Positions 8,830 through 16,464 of a stretch of DNA of 64,000 nt are shown in pieces (the stretch's first letter is position 1; each line of letters opens with the position of its first letter). The stretch is from Alphaproteobacteria bacterium. GTDB taxonomy: Bacteria > Pseudomonadota > Alphaproteobacteria > SHVP01. Where the stretch lies: the NCBI GenBank assembly GCA_040216735.1, contig JAVJOO010000005.1, positions 1 through 64,000 on the forward strand, in the 5' to 3' direction. The notes below the pieces were generated by a model, which had not been told where the DNA came from, did no database searches, and saw nothing but the letters and a program-made list of their open reading frames with translations. A program made the translations under genes and the position numbers.

Positions 8830-9975
8830 TCAGGGTGCCTGGGTGCCCCAGACGATGTGGTTCACCGCCGCGCCGAGGCGCCCGACGAAACCAAGCCGAT
8901 CGACGTCCACCGCGGCGACGAGGTCGCGCACGACGGGTTCCATATTGGGGCCATCGATCCGGAGTTGGGCGAGGCGCGCACCCTTGGCGATCGGCGCCGG
9001 GAGCGGACTTTCGTACACCACCGTCACCTTCATGTCCCGGCGCGCTTTGCGTGACATTGTCAGCAGCAAGTCTTTTTCGAGTACCAGCGGTACCGTGGAT
9101 TCGCCTCCGAGCCACACTTGCGCTTCCTCGACGACATCGTTTGCGGCGAAGAGCGGGTAGTTATTGAATTCGCGAAAACCGATATCCAGCAACCGTTCGC
9201 TCTCCTGCGAACGTTGGTTCACCGATTCCAGGCCATTAATTACAAGAATAAGCCGCCGCCCGTTTCGGGTCGCCGATGCCACGAGACCATATCCGGATTC
9301 TTCGGTGTGCCCCGTCTTCAGACCGTCGGCACCAATGTCCTTGTAGAGCAACGGATTGCGGTTGCCTTGGCGAATACCGTTGTAGGTGAATTCCGTTTCC
9401 TTAAAGATTTCGTAGTACTCGGGAAATTCGTCGATGATGCGCTTGGCCAGGATCGCAAGGTCGTGCGCGGTAGTCAGGTGCTCGGGGTCCGGCCAGCCCG
9501 TCGAATTGCGAAAGGTGGTAAGGGTCATCCCGATTTCGCGCCCGCGACGGGTCATTTCCTCGGCGAATGCTTCTTCGCTGCCCGCAAGACCTTCTGCGAG
9601 TACCACGCTCGCATCGTTACCTGACTGAATAATCACGCCCTTCAAAAGGTCTGCGACGCTGACCCTGGAATTGTGTTCCACGAACATCCGCGAACCGCCC
9701 ATGCGCCAAGCCGCTTCGCTCACGCGCATTGTATCTTCAAGCGAGATCGAGCCTTCGCGCAGCCGCTCAAACACCATAAGAAGCGTCATCAGTTTGCTCA
9801 TCGACGCGGGCGCCATCGGCTCGTCCGCATTCTTTTCGAAGAGCACGACGCCTGTCGTATCATCTAGCAAAATCGCATGGGATGCAGGGCTTTCGATCGT
9901 TTGCGCCTTTAGCGTCTGCAACGGCAGTCCGGCAATCGCAAAAAACGCAATAAGAAGAAGTAGCCTAGTTCGCAT
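8830..9975 (-). CDS. D-alanyl-D-alanine carboxypeptidase (PBP5/6 family)
   Basis: A 381-residue low-molecular-weight penicillin-binding protein that trims the terminal D-Ala of peptidoglycan stem peptides in the periplasm. A signal peptide spans about residues 1-24. The active-site triad motifs are complete: SMSK at 58-61, SGN at 118-120, KTG at 220-222. A C-terminal PBP5-type beta domain follows, then a hydrophobic end compatible with membrane association. The ATG at 9975 is chosen because it gives a clean signal peptide with a purine-rich ribosome site. Neighbours RlpA and MltB fit a cell-wall remodelling group. Confidence 0.94.
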   Translation of the reverse strand: MRTRLLLLIAFFAIAGLPLQTLKAQTIESPASHAILLDDTTGVVLFEKNADEPMAPASMSKLMTLLMVFERLREGSISLEDTMRVSEAAWRMGGSRMFVEHNSRVSVADLLKGVIIQSGNDASVVLAEGLAGSEEAFAEEMTRRGREIGMTLTTFRNSTGWPDPEHLTTAHDLAILAKRIIDEFPEYYEIFKETEFTYNGIRQGNRNPLLYKDIGADGLKTGHTEESGYGLVASATRNGRRLILVINGLESVNQRSQESERLLDIGFREFNNYPLFAANDVVEEAQVWLGGESTVPLVLEKDLLLTMSRKARRDMKVTVVYESPLPAPIAKGARLAQLRIDGPNMEPVVRDLVAAVDVDRLGFVGRLGAAVNHIVWGTQAP

Positions 9976-10059
9976 CGCTTCCGCCCATGATCTCTGTTGC
10001 GCCGAGGTCTCTAGCATATACCGGAATGAGTCGATTCGAAGGCGTTGGCCGACCGGAGC

Positions 10060-11013
10060 CTAGCGGGTCCCAACGACGACCCTCGATTCCGGGTAACCGG
10101 ATTGGATGAGATCTTCCAAAACTTGATCCGCTTGCTCGACCGAAGCCATAGGGCCGATACGAACGCGAAAGAACTCGATTTCGTTGACAATCGCCGATTG
10201 GATGGTCGCATCGCCGAAGGACACCAGTCGCGCGGCTAGTTGGTTGGCGTTGTCATAGAGCGTAAACGCGCCAGCTTGGACGAAGATGTCGGTGGGACCC
10301 ACCGCTTCGAGTGCGATCTGGGGCGGCGGCGCGAACCGTTCGACCGGCGCGGGCGCCGACGCTACACCCGGCGGTGGCGGCAGCGTACTCGACTCGACAG
10401 ATGCCACAGGCACGGCGGTCACCGCTTCGCGTTCCACCTGCGTCGTCACCGGTCGGTCGGCAACAAAACCCGATGACTGGTCGACAATGCGAACCCGGAC
10501 TCGCGCCGTTCCTTGATTCTCAAATCCTAGAAGTTGGGCTCCGCGGCGCGACACGTCGATAATGCGGCCATGCGCGAATGGACCACGGTCATTCACCCGG
10601 AGGACTAACGCGCGGCCGTTTTCCAAATTGGTGACCCGAACGTAGCTTGGCATCGGCAGAGTCCGATGCGCCGCGGTCAACGCGTTTTCGTTATAGGTCT
10701 CGCCGTTGGCGGTTTGCTTTTCGTGGAACCCGGGACCGTACCAAGAAGCGATGCCGGTCTCGTCATAGGCGTTGTCTTCCTCGGGTTGATAGCGCACGCC
10801 TTTGATAAAGTAGGGATCGCCTACCTTGTAGACACCGCCTGGACCGATCGGCACGCCGTTTGGGGCGATACCCGCAACCGTGTCTTCGGCTGCACCCCTT
10901 TTTTGGACTTCCTTGATCGCATGAACCGCGAGCTGCGTCTGGGCACAGGCACTCACGACAAGCAGCGCTAGAACCGCGGCGACCCCACGGGCAGCACGCG
11001 CCCACCCCATCAT
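10060..11013 (-). CDS. rlpA: Septal-ring lytic transglycosylase RlpA, lipoprotein with SPOR domain
   Basis: A 317-residue lipoprotein. The N-terminus is a signal sequence ending in lipobox VSAC, with lipidated Cys23. A double-psi beta-barrel carries the RlpA signature GIASWYGPGFHEKQTANGE and NDRGPFAHGRIIDVS. A SPOR domain (about 240-317) ends the protein. RlpA cleaves denuded glycan strands at the division septum, to which SPOR domains bind. A longer in-frame start at 11307 overlaps the transglycosylase gene and would bury the signal sequence, so 11013 is used. Confidence 0.93.
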   Translation of the reverse strand: MMGWARAARGVAAVLALLVVSACAQTQLAVHAIKEVQKRGAAEDTVAGIAPNGVPIGPGGVYKVGDPYFIKGVRYQPEEDNAYDETGIASWYGPGFHEKQTANGETYNENALTAAHRTLPMPSYVRVTNLENGRALVLRVNDRGPFAHGRIIDVSRRGAQLLGFENQGTARVRVRIVDQSSGFVADRPVTTQVEREAVTAVPVASVESSTLPPPPGVASAPAPVERFAPPPQIALEAVGPTDIFVQAGAFTLYDNANQLAARLVSFGDATIQSAIVNEIEFFRVRIGPMASVEQADQVLEDLIQSGYPESRVVVGTR

Positions 11014-11059
11014 CTTGTGTGTTTCCGCTCCGTTAGCCCCAGAATATGGCTCAAGGTCC

Positions 11060-12052
11060 CTAGTTAGCGCCAATCCTGTCCGAGAGCAAGCCGACGGCAA
11101 GGGCAAAATAATTTGAACGGTTCCAGCGCAGGGTCGCGCGGAAGTTGTCATAGACCATGAACGCCCGGCCTTCCGGACCGTCGGGGATGACGATTTGGGC
11201 ATCGAGTTGACGGTTCGGCAATGCACTACCGTCAAGGTTTCGTACTCCCATCGCCTGCCATTCAGCTGTGCGCTTGATCGCTTTGGCTTCGGCCAGTCCC
11301 GCGTCAAACCCAGACGGCAGGCGAACCTCTCGGCCCCACGTCTGGTCGTCGTTCCATCCGACGCGTTTGAGGTAGTTCGCGGCCGACCCGAAAACGTCAG
11401 CTTGGGTCGTCCAAATGTCGCGTCGCCCGTCTTGATCGTAGTCGATGGCGAAATTGACGAAACTGGAGGGCATGAACTGCGGTTGCCCCATGGCGCCCGC
11501 CCAGGAACCTGTCATAGCGCTGGGCGCGATGTGCCCCTCGTTGAGGATCTGCAACGCGTTGAAGAGTTCCTTGCGGAAGTAGTCGCTGCGGCGGCCATCG
11601 AAGGCCAGCGTCGCGAGGGCGTTGACCACGTTGAACCCGCCGGTCAGACGTCCGAAATCGGTTTCAATCCCCCAGAGCGCGACGATGAAGCGCGGCTGAA
11701 CGCCCATGCGTTGACCGACCGATTCCAGAAGTTCCCGGTGCTCGGCGTAGACTTGTCGTCCCTTCTGCACCCGCGCCGCGGGCACGACCCGTTCGACATA
11801 TTGCGCAAAGGTAAGCGTAAACTCGGGTTGGCGCCGGTCTAGTTCGATGACCCGCGGGATCGGATCGATCCCGTTGAGGGATTCGTCGAGGATGGCGGGG
11901 CGAATGCCCTTTTCGGTCGCCTCCGCGCGGACCCCATCAAGCCAACTCCGCCAGGCCGGCATATCGAAGGTGACAGGCTCCGACTCCGCAGCCCAGGCCG
12001 ACGAAGTCGTTAGCACTACCAATATCCCGAGTATTTGTCCCAATCGCCGCAC
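11060..12052 (-). CDS. Lytic murein transglycosylase, MltB family
   Basis: A 330-residue periplasmic enzyme that cleaves the MurNAc-GlcNAc bond with 1,6-anhydro product formation. A signal peptide ends near residue 21 (AWA|AES). Catalytic Glu130 lies in WGIETDFGRL, and AGAMGQPQFMPSSF is the family hallmark. There is no C-terminal peptidoglycan-binding domain and no lipobox, so it is probably a soluble periplasmic form. It is followed by rlpA 46 nt downstream, which is a typical pairing. Confidence 0.93.
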   Translation of the reverse strand: MRRLGQILGILVVLTTSSAWAAESEPVTFDMPAWRSWLDGVRAEATEKGIRPAILDESLNGIDPIPRVIELDRRQPEFTLTFAQYVERVVPAARVQKGRQVYAEHRELLESVGQRMGVQPRFIVALWGIETDFGRLTGGFNVVNALATLAFDGRRSDYFRKELFNALQILNEGHIAPSAMTGSWAGAMGQPQFMPSSFVNFAIDYDQDGRRDIWTTQADVFGSAANYLKRVGWNDDQTWGREVRLPSGFDAGLAEAKAIKRTAEWQAMGVRNLDGSALPNRQLDAQIVIPDGPEGRAFMVYDNFRATLRWNRSNYFALAVGLLSDRIGAN

Positions 12053-12078
12053 GCCCTACTCCTCGCTGTCCGTGAAAT

Positions 12079-12876
12079 TCATTCCGCCCCAGGTAGAACC
12101 GCATTGGTCCTTCCCAGTGCACGGTACACGACTAAGCCGATCCATTCTCGCATTGCCCGCTGCGCCGACCCGCCACGACCGATCAAATCCCAGTCAAGTC
12201 CGATACCCGGCATGGTCAGCCCCTGGCTGTGGTCCACCGGATAGGCAATCACCGGCCAGTCCGCTTGACGAAAGACCCCGACGGCGCGCGGCATGTTAAG
12301 CGCCGAAGTAATGACGAGCCATTGTTCACCCGGCGCCGGTTGGAGCAACTCTTTGAGGTTTCGGGCGTTCTCGAAGGTGTTGCGCGATTCGCGTTCGAAC
12401 ACGACGCGATCGACGTCGGGCCCGATCACCGCCATCGCCGCCTTGGCGACGTCGGCCTCGCGCATCGCTTCGGGGCGAAGCGATCCACTGCCCCCGGTGT
12501 AGGCGAGCCTCGCATCGGGGTATCGCCGGGCGAGGTCGGCAAATGCAATGAGCCGGTCGGCGGCGCCATTCACCGCGACGAGGCCACGCATCCGTGTTTG
12601 GCCGACCTGTTCGGCACCGCCCAGAACGACGATGCCGTCGAGGTGCAGCGGCATCGGATCGGGCGTGGAAAAGCGGTTCTCAAGCGGAAAAGCCAGCCAC
12701 CCGCCGATCGGCAGGACGGCTAGAAGGACCAGAACGGCAAGGCCGATTGCGACGAGATGCCGCCCAACGCGGCGCCACGGCGTCCACAACAGAAAAAGAC
12801 CGAGCGTCGCGAGGATTAGCGCCAGGTTTGCCGGCGCCGCAACGATCCAGAATGTCTTAGACAGCCAGAAGAGCAC
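12079..12876 (-). CDS. YdcF/ElyC/SanA-family (DUF218) membrane protein
   Basis: A 265-residue protein with two or three N-terminal membrane segments (about 10-30 and 40-62) followed by a DUF218 domain. Motifs GIVVLGGAE, YTGGSGS and the S/T-rich NTFENA segment are typical. Relatives such as ElyC and SanA affect envelope integrity and vancomycin sensitivity, and the biochemical activity is not settled. Its location directly upstream of two peptidoglycan enzymes supports an envelope role. Confidence 0.85.
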   Translation of the reverse strand: MLFWLSKTFWIVAAPANLALILATLGLFLLWTPWRRVGRHLVAIGLAVLVLLAVLPIGGWLAFPLENRFSTPDPMPLHLDGIVVLGGAEQVGQTRMRGLVAVNGAADRLIAFADLARRYPDARLAYTGGSGSLRPEAMREADVAKAAMAVIGPDVDRVVFERESRNTFENARNLKELLQPAPGEQWLVITSALNMPRAVGVFRQADWPVIAYPVDHSQGLTMPGIGLDWDLIGRGGSAQRAMREWIGLVVYRALGRTNAVLPGAE

Positions 12877-12917
12877 CGCGCTCTAATAAAACGCAGCCAC
12901 GCTAAACTCAACCGGCG

Positions 12918-13679
12918 TCAATAACCGAGTTGCTGATAGACCAACTTGGCGACCTTCAGGAGTTCTTCGCGTTCAATGCTGCCCGCGAGCGCGTATCCGG
13001 CGGGGCCGTTGATCCAATAAAAAACGCCGACGCTTCCTTCGGCCGCATAAGTGAATTTGGTGTTGCGGCCACCGATATCGCCATGACGCATATAGAGGGT
13101 CACGCGCCGCCCCTCCACGTCTTCGTAGAGGAAGTGGGCCGCGGGCTTGGTTTCGCCCGGGAGTAGTCGCCCGCCCATGAGCTGAAAGCCGGCCTCGGTC
13201 AAATCAGGGATATTCACTTCGGTCCCAAGGCGGTTGGTCAGCCAAGCCACCAAGTGGGGGCGCTCTCCCGCCGGGACTTCCACCGCATGACGGCGCTCGG
13301 CCGAATAGATTGCATGGATGACTCCCGCCCGCTCGGGGAAGGCAGCGGCGAGCGGGTCGTCGCCCTCGGCCACGACATCGTTAAGCAGCCACCCACCGGC
13401 AGCGCCTGCAACCAACAGAACCAATACGGCGGCGATCCGCCGGAAGGTGTCGATCATCTGCGGGCGGGACACCCGCAACATGGCATGCGGAACGGGTTCG
13501 TTCAGGACGTCGTCGAACTCTTCATGCAAACGTCTGTTGAGGCGGCGGTATTCGCGAACCGCCTTCGCGGCCACTTCATTTGCGGCAAGGTGCGCCTCGA
13601 CCTCCGCGCGTCGCGATGCCTCAAGCTGGCCATCTACATAGGCGTGCAGGTCGTTGTCGGTGATGTTTATCTTGCTCAT
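12918..13679 (-). CDS. Membrane anti-sigma factor partner of the ECF sigma gene
   Basis: A 253-residue single-pass membrane protein. The N-terminal cytosolic part (1-80) has the small helical anti-sigma fold pattern, beginning DNDLHAYVDGQLE. One membrane helix spans about residues 83-101, followed by a periplasmic domain of about 150 residues. The HxxxCxxC zinc signature of ZAS anti-sigmas is absent. The start overlaps the sigma gene stop by ATGA, so both are made together. Inferred role: it holds the sigma factor until an envelope signal releases it. Confidence 0.85.
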   Translation of the reverse strand: MSKINITDNDLHAYVDGQLEASRRAEVEAHLAANEVAAKAVREYRRLNRRLHEEFDDVLNEPVPHAMLRVSRPQMIDTFRRIAAVLVLLVAGAAGGWLLNDVVAEGDDPLAAAFPERAGVIHAIYSAERRHAVEVPAGERPHLVAWLTNRLGTEVNIPDLTEAGFQLMGGRLLPGETKPAAHFLYEDVEGRRVTLYMRHGDIGGRNTKFTYAAEGSVGVFYWINGPAGYALAGSIEREELLKVAKLVYQQLGY

Positions 13680-14191
13680 GTTTCCGTCACCGTTTCCTTG
13701 GCGTCCCCTGCGCCGTCCGACAAAATTTTCCGCAGTCGCTCGCGCCCGCGCGATAACCGCGACATCACCGTTCCCATGGGAATGTCGAGGACCTTGGCGA
13801 CCTCCTGGTAACTCAACTCCTCAAGGCCGATCAGCAACACCACGGCGCGCTGCTCTTCGGGTAACTGAGCCAGGGCGCTACCGACGTTCAACACTTCGAT
13901 CCGCTTCTCTTGGACGGGCTTTTCGCCACGGTCGTCGTTCCAGTCGGCCATCGAGACAACGGTCGGACGGCTGATCGCTTTGCGCACCTGATTGACGTGG
14001 ATGTTGTGCATGATGGTGAACATCCAGGCCCGCATGTTGCTGCCCGTTTGCCACAGATGAAATTTGTTCCAGGCCCGTTCCAAGCAATCCTGAACCAAAT
14101 CCTCCGCCGCCGGCGCGTTACCGGTGAGTGCTCGCGCGTAGCGCCGCAGACGCGGGATTTGTTCGATAATGAGGCGATCTTTTTCCTGCAA
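13676..14191 (-). CDS. ECF-type RNA polymerase sigma factor
   Basis: A 171-residue group IV sigma factor. Region 2 includes DLVQDCLERAW and the -10 recognising MRAWMFTIMHNIHVNQ. Region 4 includes LPEEQRAVVLLIGLEELSYQ and the helix-turn-helix GTVMSRLSRGRERL. No ATG occurs in frame upstream before a stop, so translation must begin at the TTG at 14191, about 9 nt after an AAGG; the region is conserved from the next residues onward. Divergent transcription with the gene at 14364 suggests autoregulation in the AT-rich gap, but no EcfG-type GGAAC box was seen. Confidence 0.9.
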   Translation of the reverse strand: MQEKDRLIIEQIPRLRRYARALTGNAPAAEDLVQDCLERAWNKFHLWQTGSNMRAWMFTIMHNIHVNQVRKAISRPTVVSMADWNDDRGEKPVQEKRIEVLNVGSALAQLPEEQRAVVLLIGLEELSYQEVAKVLDIPMGTVMSRLSRGRERLRKILSDGAGDAKETVTET

Positions 14192-14363
14192 AGAACAGAA
14201 CCTTATTGATAAAAATCAGTGTGTTATAGTGCACTTCTTATAGATTTATTTAATTCGTCGCGCTATTGTTACCGACCTATAAACGCGTCCTGTGGCGGGA
14301 TATTCCGCGCTTGCCCCAAGAAGTGCCTGCCGAAACCGCATCCGCTGGATTAGGGTAACAATC
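14192..14363. other. Divergent, AT-rich intergenic region
   Basis: A 172-nt gap between the ECF sigma gene and the gene at 14364, with a stretch far richer in A/T than its surroundings (about 14200-14260). It must hold promoters for both directions. I could not assign specific -35/-10 boxes. No coding sequence is seen. Confidence 0.6.
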
Positions 14364-15035
14364 ATGCGCCATCGCACCTTCCGGGGAAAGCTGTCCTATC
14401 GCCACGACACCAAGGGCGAAACCGGTCGCGAGTGGTTCACCGTTACCGTACAACCGGACGGGACCCGCACCCACCGCGCCCAGTGCGAAATGGACGACGA
14501 CGGCGTGCTCCGCGATGTCGTGACGACCATGGATGCGAACTGGTTCCCGAAGGATGCCTACGTTCGTTTGAGCGTTGGCGGCACCTACGAGGGATCGGCG
14601 TGGTTCTTGGTCGAGGGCAACCGCGCGACGTGCGAGTCGTGGACGAAGGGCGCCGGCAGACTCCGTCAATCGATGGTTTTCGACGAACCTGTATGCATCT
14701 TCGGCGGTCACCCAGTCAGCGGCGACGCGATGAAACCAGCCCATTTCGTCACCGGTGGACCGGCCACCCAGCAGTTCTTGATGGTCAGCACCTCTCCGCT
14801 ACCAAACGGTGCCTCCGGCCCGATCATGGCGGCACGGCATGGCAGGTTCGAGCTGATCGGCGAGGAAAGCGTGACCGTCGACGCTGGAACCTTCCCCTGT
14901 CGGCGGTTTCGCTGGCATTTCGAAGAGTTTCCGCCGATCGAGCTGTGGAACAGCGGGCCCGACTTGATCCCAGTGAAGGTGCGGTGGGATCTACTCCAAT
15001 CGGATTACGATTTGGTCGAGTTTTCGACCGACTAG
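14364..15035 (+). CDS. Hypothetical protein, DUF3108-like beta-rich fold (tentative)
   Basis: A 223-residue soluble protein without signal peptide. The C-terminal third, with VDAGTFPCRRFRWHFEE followed by DLIPVKVRWD, resembles the end of DUF3108-type lipocalin-like proteins, where a Cys or Leu follows the GTF/GTY element. This assignment is by pattern only. The ATG at 14364 is chosen over one 24 codons upstream because the extra residues are Arg-rich and atypical. It lies 37 nt before a membrane methyltransferase-like gene in the same direction. Confidence 0.6.
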   Translation: MRHRTFRGKLSYRHDTKGETGREWFTVTVQPDGTRTHRAQCEMDDDGVLRDVVTTMDANWFPKDAYVRLSVGGTYEGSAWFLVEGNRATCESWTKGAGRLRQSMVFDEPVCIFGGHPVSGDAMKPAHFVTGGPATQQFLMVSTSPLPNGASGPIMAARHGRFELIGEESVTVDAGTFPCRRFRWHFEEFPPIELWNSGPDLIPVKVRWDLLQSDYDLVEFSTD

Positions 15036-15072
15036 CCGATGTCCTGCCGGTGCATCGAATAGGGGAGCGACG

Positions 15073-15570
15073 GTGAGCGATACCGATCGACCGGCAGAAC
15101 CTAAATCCGAACCGGCGGATCATCCCGGCGTGATTCTGCCGCCGCCGGTTGTTTACGCTTGCGGTCTTATCGCCGGTGTCCTGATCGACATGGTTCTGCC
15201 ACTGCCACTGGTCAGCGCCCCCGCCCGCTGGATCGTCGCAGCCGTCTTTATCGCCGCGGGCCTTGTCCTCGCCGTTGGCGCGACAACGTTGTTTCGCCGT
15301 GCCGGGACCCACGTCCAACCCCACAAACCCAGCACGACCGTTGTCACCGGCGGTGTGTACCGATACTCGCGAAACCCTATTTACGTCGGGTTGACCGCGC
15401 TTTACCTCGGCTTAGCCTCTGTCGCCAATACTTGGTGGGCGGCGATCCTGCTGGTTCCGGTACTCGCCGTCATCCATTGGGGCGTCATCGCCCGCGAGGA
15501 ACGCTACCTCGAAGGCAAGTTTGGAGAGACTTACCGCGCCTATAGGGCTCGGGTACGGCGCTGGATCTAG
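15073..15570 (+). CDS. Isoprenylcysteine carboxyl methyltransferase (ICMT)-family membrane protein
   Basis: A 165-residue integral membrane protein with about four hydrophobic segments. The C-terminal half has the ICMT/phospholipid methyltransferase signature: GVYRYSRNPIYVG followed by a helix and EERYLEGKFGETYRAY, which together bind S-adenosylmethionine. Bacterial members methylate lipids or small substrates of unknown identity. It starts with GTG at 15073, preceded by GGGAGCGACG. A perfect hairpin follows the stop. Confidence 0.88.
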   Translation: MSDTDRPAEPKSEPADHPGVILPPPVVYACGLIAGVLIDMVLPLPLVSAPARWIVAAVFIAAGLVLAVGATTLFRRAGTHVQPHKPSTTVVTGGVYRYSRNPIYVGLTALYLGLASVANTWWAAILLVPVLAVIHWGVIAREERYLEGKFGETYRAYRARVRRWI

Positions 15571-15595
15571 TCCGCGTCGCTACGGCGACGCGGAC
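15570..15595. terminator. Bidirectional hairpin between convergent genes
   Basis: A perfect 11-bp stem, GTCCGCGTCGC (15570-15580) with GCGACGCGGAC (15585-15595), and a 4-nt TACG loop. It sits between the ends of the ICMT gene and the convergent TauD gene. There is no T-tract on either side, so it may act as a transcript 3' end stabiliser or an imperfect terminator for both directions. Confidence 0.7.
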
Positions 15596-15599
15596 CGGC

Positions 15600-16454
15600 C
15601 TAAACCGGCACGTCGCCTTTGATCGTGGTGCGGTGCATGTGGCGGGTGTGGTTCTTTGCGTCATAGTTGGTGGCGTGGTGCATGGTGCAGCGATTGTCCC
15701 AGAACACCACGTCGCCCGCCCGCCACTGGTGGGTGTAGACGAACTGCGGCTGGGTCATGAAGGCTTCTAACTCGTCGAGGAATTCGAGCGCCACATCCTG
15801 TTCCATGCCGACAACGCCCATCGTGAAACCGCCGGCGTAGATCGACTTGCGGCCGTTCTCGGGATGGGTGCGGATGATCGGGTGGTCGACCGGAGGAGTC
15901 TTTTCTTCTTCTTCCTTGGTCATCGGCGGGCGGATGCCGGCCTTATCTTTTTCGCGGTACCAGCGGCTGCCGAAATGATGAATGGCCCGCATTTTCGAAA
16001 GTTGCTCTTTGCGCGCAGACGGCAGGGCGTCGAAGGCGGCATGCATCCCGGCGAACATGGTATCGCCCCCGGTGGGCGGGACTTCACGGGCATAAAGGAT
16101 CGAGCCCAGGGCGGGCGTTGGTAAATAGGACATGTCGCTATGCCAGTAACGGCCCGCGTCCTCGAGGCCGAGCGGCTTTCCTGAGGCATCCTTCTTGTTC
16201 GAAACGACGATGATCTCGGGATGATCCGGCAAACGGTACCACGAGACCACGTGAATCTCGGGTGCGCCAAAACGCAGCGAAAACGCCTTATGCTGTTCCG
16301 GGGTCAAGTCTTGATCGCGGAACAGCAAGATGCCGTGGTCGAGGTGGGCCCGGTGGATTGCCGCGAAATCCTCTGGCGCGAGGTCTTGCGATAGATCGAC
16401 TCCGCGAATTTCTGCGCCCAGCGCGTCGTGCAGCGGGTGGACTTCGATGGTCAT
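15600..16454 (-). CDS. TauD/TfdA-family Fe(II)/2-oxoglutarate dioxygenase
   Basis: A 284-residue jelly-roll oxygenase. The metal triad begins with His105 and Asp107 in GRYWHSDMSY and ends with the distal His in DNRCTMHHATNYD; the 2-oxoglutarate-binding Arg is in the final TRHMHR. Family members hydroxylate taurine, 2,4-D or other sulfonates and carboxylates beside the leaving group. No tauABC transporter lies nearby, so the substrate is open. It is 10 nt downstream of the double hydrolase gene, so both are probably one transcript and may act on the same compound. Confidence 0.9.
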   Translation of the reverse strand: MTIEVHPLHDALGAEIRGVDLSQDLAPEDFAAIHRAHLDHGILLFRDQDLTPEQHKAFSLRFGAPEIHVVSWYRLPDHPEIIVVSNKKDASGKPLGLEDAGRYWHSDMSYLPTPALGSILYAREVPPTGGDTMFAGMHAAFDALPSARKEQLSKMRAIHHFGSRWYREKDKAGIRPPMTKEEEEKTPPVDHPIIRTHPENGRKSIYAGGFTMGVVGMEQDVALEFLDELEAFMTQPQFVYTHQWRAGDVVFWDNRCTMHHATNYDAKNHTRHMHRTTIKGDVPV

Positions 16455-16464
16455 CGCGCCCCCC

